Of a stretch of 7,270 nt of DNA, positions 6,321 to 7,270 are shown one piece after another. Made by a program: the position numbers and the translations under genes. The DNA lies in NCBI GenBank assembly GCA_028717405.1, contig JAQUNY010000078.1, positions 1 through 7,270 of the forward strand. The letters run 5' to 3'. The notes below the pieces were generated by a model. The model was not told the DNA's origin. It saw only the letters and a program-made list of their open reading frames with translations, and made no database searches. This stretch comes from Eubacteriales bacterium (GTDB lineage Bacteria > Bacillota > Clostridia > JAQUNY01). How positions within the stretch are numbered: the first letter of the stretch is position 1; each line of letters begins with the position of its first letter.

Positions 6321-7012
6321 TTTTGAATATTTCCTTCCTTTTCTCTTTGACTGCGGTTTCCTTCTGTTACCCTTTTGAAGTGTGCAGCCGCTTTTTCTGC
6401 ATATTCTGACAAAAGCAGGCCTCCTTTTGCTTCAAGAATCCTGCCGAAATATCTGTATGGCAATATCCCGTATTGTCCGGATATTGCCGGAGCCACCCTT
6501 CCCGCCGCTTCCGGGCTGCTTTCAGGAAGCTTTCTGGCGGATATGATGACATATATCCGTCTGTCTTCTTTAACCAGTTCTTCGTCGTATATCTCATAAT
6601 GGTGGTCAATAAGCCACTCCGCTGCAATATCAGGTGAATTCATTGGCTGAAGTATGATAGCTTTTGCCGATGCGGCAGCCTGATATCCGGCGTCAAGAAT
6701 AGCGGCGACAGTCGCTCCTCCCATTCCGGCAATAACAATAACATAGTCTGCCGACATGTCAGGGTCAATATGTTCAAGCCCGTCGGCAATTATGGTTTCT
6801 GTCTTTTTCCCAAGCCCGTATGCTCTGGTGTTTTTAAATGACAAAATGGCAGGCGAAGGTTTTATATCACTCAGTACTGCCCTGCGGCTCTTTCCTGTCG
6901 AAACGCAATAAGCTCCCAGATATCCATGATCTGATCCTACATCATACAGTATTTCACATACAGGCACCTTATCTGCAATTGATCTTAGCCTTCCCTTCAA
7001 AGCAAGCTTCAT
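6317..7012 (-). CDS. trmK: tRNA (adenine22-N1)-methyltransferase TrmK
   Basis: SAM-dependent Rossmann-fold methyltransferase that makes m1A22 in the D-stem of a subset of bacterial tRNAs. Numbering from the start chosen here (231 aa): SAM motif I YDVGSDHGYLGAY (23-35), the TrmK form of the motif; acidic motif II end LSDIKPSPA (47-55); ADGLEHI (76-82); IAGMGGATVAAIL (94-106), the catalytic-motif position; ILQPMNSPDIAAEWL (120-134); EDRRIYVII (149-157). The C-terminal part (about 175-220) is helical and probably binds tRNA. The ATG at 7012 is chosen because GGAGG lies 5 nt upstream and MKLALKGRL aligns with the usual TrmK N-terminus; longer readings to ATG 7024 or TTG 7036 run into the ribosome binding site and a terminator-like hairpin. 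Followed by the Nif3 gene with ATGA overlap, as in B. subtilis yqfN–yqfO. Neither tRNA in this window has A at position 22, so neither would be its substrate. Confidence 0.95.
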   Translation of the reverse strand: MKLALKGRLRSIADKVPVCEILYDVGSDHGYLGAYCVSTGKSRRAVLSDIKPSPAILSFKNTRAYGLGKKTETIIADGLEHIDPDMSADYVIVIAGMGGATVAAILDAGYQAAASAKAIILQPMNSPDIAAEWLIDHHYEIYDEELVKEDRRIYVIISARKLPESSPEAAGRVAPAISGQYGILPYRYFGRILEAKGGLLLSEYAEKAAAHFKRVTEGNRSQREKEGNIQK

Positions 7013-7022
7013 GGAAGCCTCC
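7013..7022 (-). promoter_or_regulatory. Ribosome binding site that decides the trmK start
   Basis: GGAGG at 7018-7022, 5 nt before the ATG at 7010-7012. It would be inside the coding sequence if either upstream start (7024 or 7036) were used, which argues for 7012. Confidence 0.8.
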
Positions 7023-7032
7023 ATAAATGCAA

Positions 7033-7065
7033 ACAAGGCTGCACTTCTTATGTGTGCAGCCTTGT
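7033..7065 (-). terminator. 12-bp hairpin after the tRNA genes, probable (partial) terminator
   Basis: Perfect inverted repeat: ACAAGGCTGCAC at 7033-7044 against GTGCAGCCTTGT at 7054-7065, with a 9-nt loop. On the minus strand it lies 11 nt after the CCA of the Ile2 tRNA and is followed by TTTGCATTT, a weak U tract. It may end the tRNA transcript while letting some polymerase continue into trmK, for which I see no separate promoter. Confidence 0.55.
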
Positions 7066-7076
7066 ATTGTATATTC

Positions 7077-7153
7077 TGGTGGGCCTTCAGGGATTCGAAC
7101 CCCGCACCAACCGGTTATGAGCCGGTTGCTCTAACCAGCTGAGCTAAAGGCCC
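7077..7153 (-). tRNA. tRNA with CAT anticodon, most likely tRNA-Ile2 (lysidine type)
   Basis: 77 nt with encoded CCA. Acceptor GGGCCTT/AAGGCCC with A73; D-arm GCTC…GAGC; anticodon stem ACCGG/CCGGT and loop CTCATAA; T-arm CGGGG TTCGAAT CCCTG. CAT can mean initiator Met, elongator Met or Ile2. The fully paired G1-C72 excludes a typical initiator. The acceptor carries C4-G69 and C5-G68, the pairs known to favour TilS modification of E. coli tRNA-Ile2, and the 5' half closely resembles the Bacillus Ile2 tRNA (CTTTAGCTCAG, GGCTCATAACC). Elongator Met remains possible. Confidence 0.93.
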
Positions 7154-7156
7154 TGA

Positions 7157-7232
7157 TGGCTCCCCAAGTAGGACTCGAACCTACGACCCTGCGGTTAACA
7201 GCCGCATGCTCTACCAGCTGAGCTATTGAGGA
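7157..7232 (-). tRNA. tRNA-Asn (anticodon GTT)
   Basis: 76 nt with encoded CCA. Acceptor TCCTCAA/TTGGGGA (one T·G pair) with G73; D-arm GCTC…GAGC; anticodon stem TGCGG/CCGCA with loop CTGTTAA, anticodon GTT; T-arm GTAGG TTCGAGT CCTAC. It closely resembles the Bacillus tRNA-Asn. It lies 3 nt (TCA) upstream of the Ile2 tRNA, so both come from one precursor. Its promoter is not in the window. Confidence 0.97.
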
Positions 7233-7238
7233 ACGGTG

Positions 7239-7267
7239 CCGGTCATTGCAGTCTTTGCTGCAACCAG
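7239..7267 (-). other. Hairpin in the leader upstream of tRNA-Asn
   Basis: TTGCAG (7246-7251) and CTGCAA (7258-7263) form a 6-bp stem with a 6-nt loop. On the minus strand CTGG/CCGG adds four more pairs across a 3-nt bulge. There is no U tract, so it is more likely a leader or spacer structure of a tRNA precursor than a terminator. The window ends 3 bases beyond it. Confidence 0.3.
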
Positions 7268-7270
7268 TTT

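Noticed and set aside
6367..6627. Second minus-strand frame of 86 codons inside trmK
   Set aside because: It overlaps the TrmK C-terminal half in another frame and shows no recognisable features.
7069..7074. TACAAT-like -10 between the Ile2 tRNA and the hairpin, considered as a trmK promoter
   Set aside because: The -35 position falls in the tRNA 3' half and does not match; any RNA started there would run straight into the hairpin.
7077..7232. tRNA genes as an integration site for a genomic island
   Set aside because: No integrase, no duplicated tRNA 3' end and no change of gene character is visible in the window.

Overview
The window reads as an ordinary chromosomal housekeeping region of a low-to-moderate GC member of the Bacillota, most likely Clostridia. 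The grounds are a trmK–Nif3 gene pair and a hisS–aspS pair (both Bacillota-style neighbours), strong GGAGG ribosome binding sites, a TTG start, tRNA genes that encode CCA, a cysteine-rich HisRS of clostridial type, and a type A (not Bacillus type B) RNase P RNA. Every gene lies on the minus strand, so transcription runs from the right edge to the left edge.

Layout in transcription order. (1) At 7077-7232 are two tRNA genes, Asn(GTT) then a CAT tRNA that looks like Ile2, 3 nt apart, followed by a 12-bp hairpin (7033-7065). (2) trmK (6317-7012) and a Nif3-family gene (5523-6320) overlap by an ATGA. (3) rnpB, the RNase P RNA (about 5084-5491), has its own promoter over the end of the Nif3 gene. 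(4) murG (3862-4959, TTG start) and an HD-domain phosphohydrolase gene (3155-3865) overlap by an ATGA. (5) hisS (1821-3098) and aspS (1-1828, 3' end cut by the window edge) overlap by 8 nt. A near-consensus promoter for this pair lies inside the last codons of the HD gene.

Most of the products serve tRNA biogenesis and use: RNase P RNA matures tRNA 5' ends, TrmK methylates A22 of some tRNAs, HisRS and AspRS charge tRNAs, and two tRNAs are encoded. MurG is the outlier: it is a lipid II glycosyltransferase outside any division/cell wall cluster, joined to an HD hydrolase of unknown substrate.

I see no mobile element, CRISPR array, toxin/antitoxin or defence genes, and no evidence of a new multi-gene system. 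The points most worth checking are small-scale: a roughly 20-bp closing stem that runs from the predicted rnpB start to a U-rich tract at its 3' end, an apparently missing L15 GGU in that RNA, a promoter that contains a stop codon, and unusual cysteine-bearing parts of the two synthetases.
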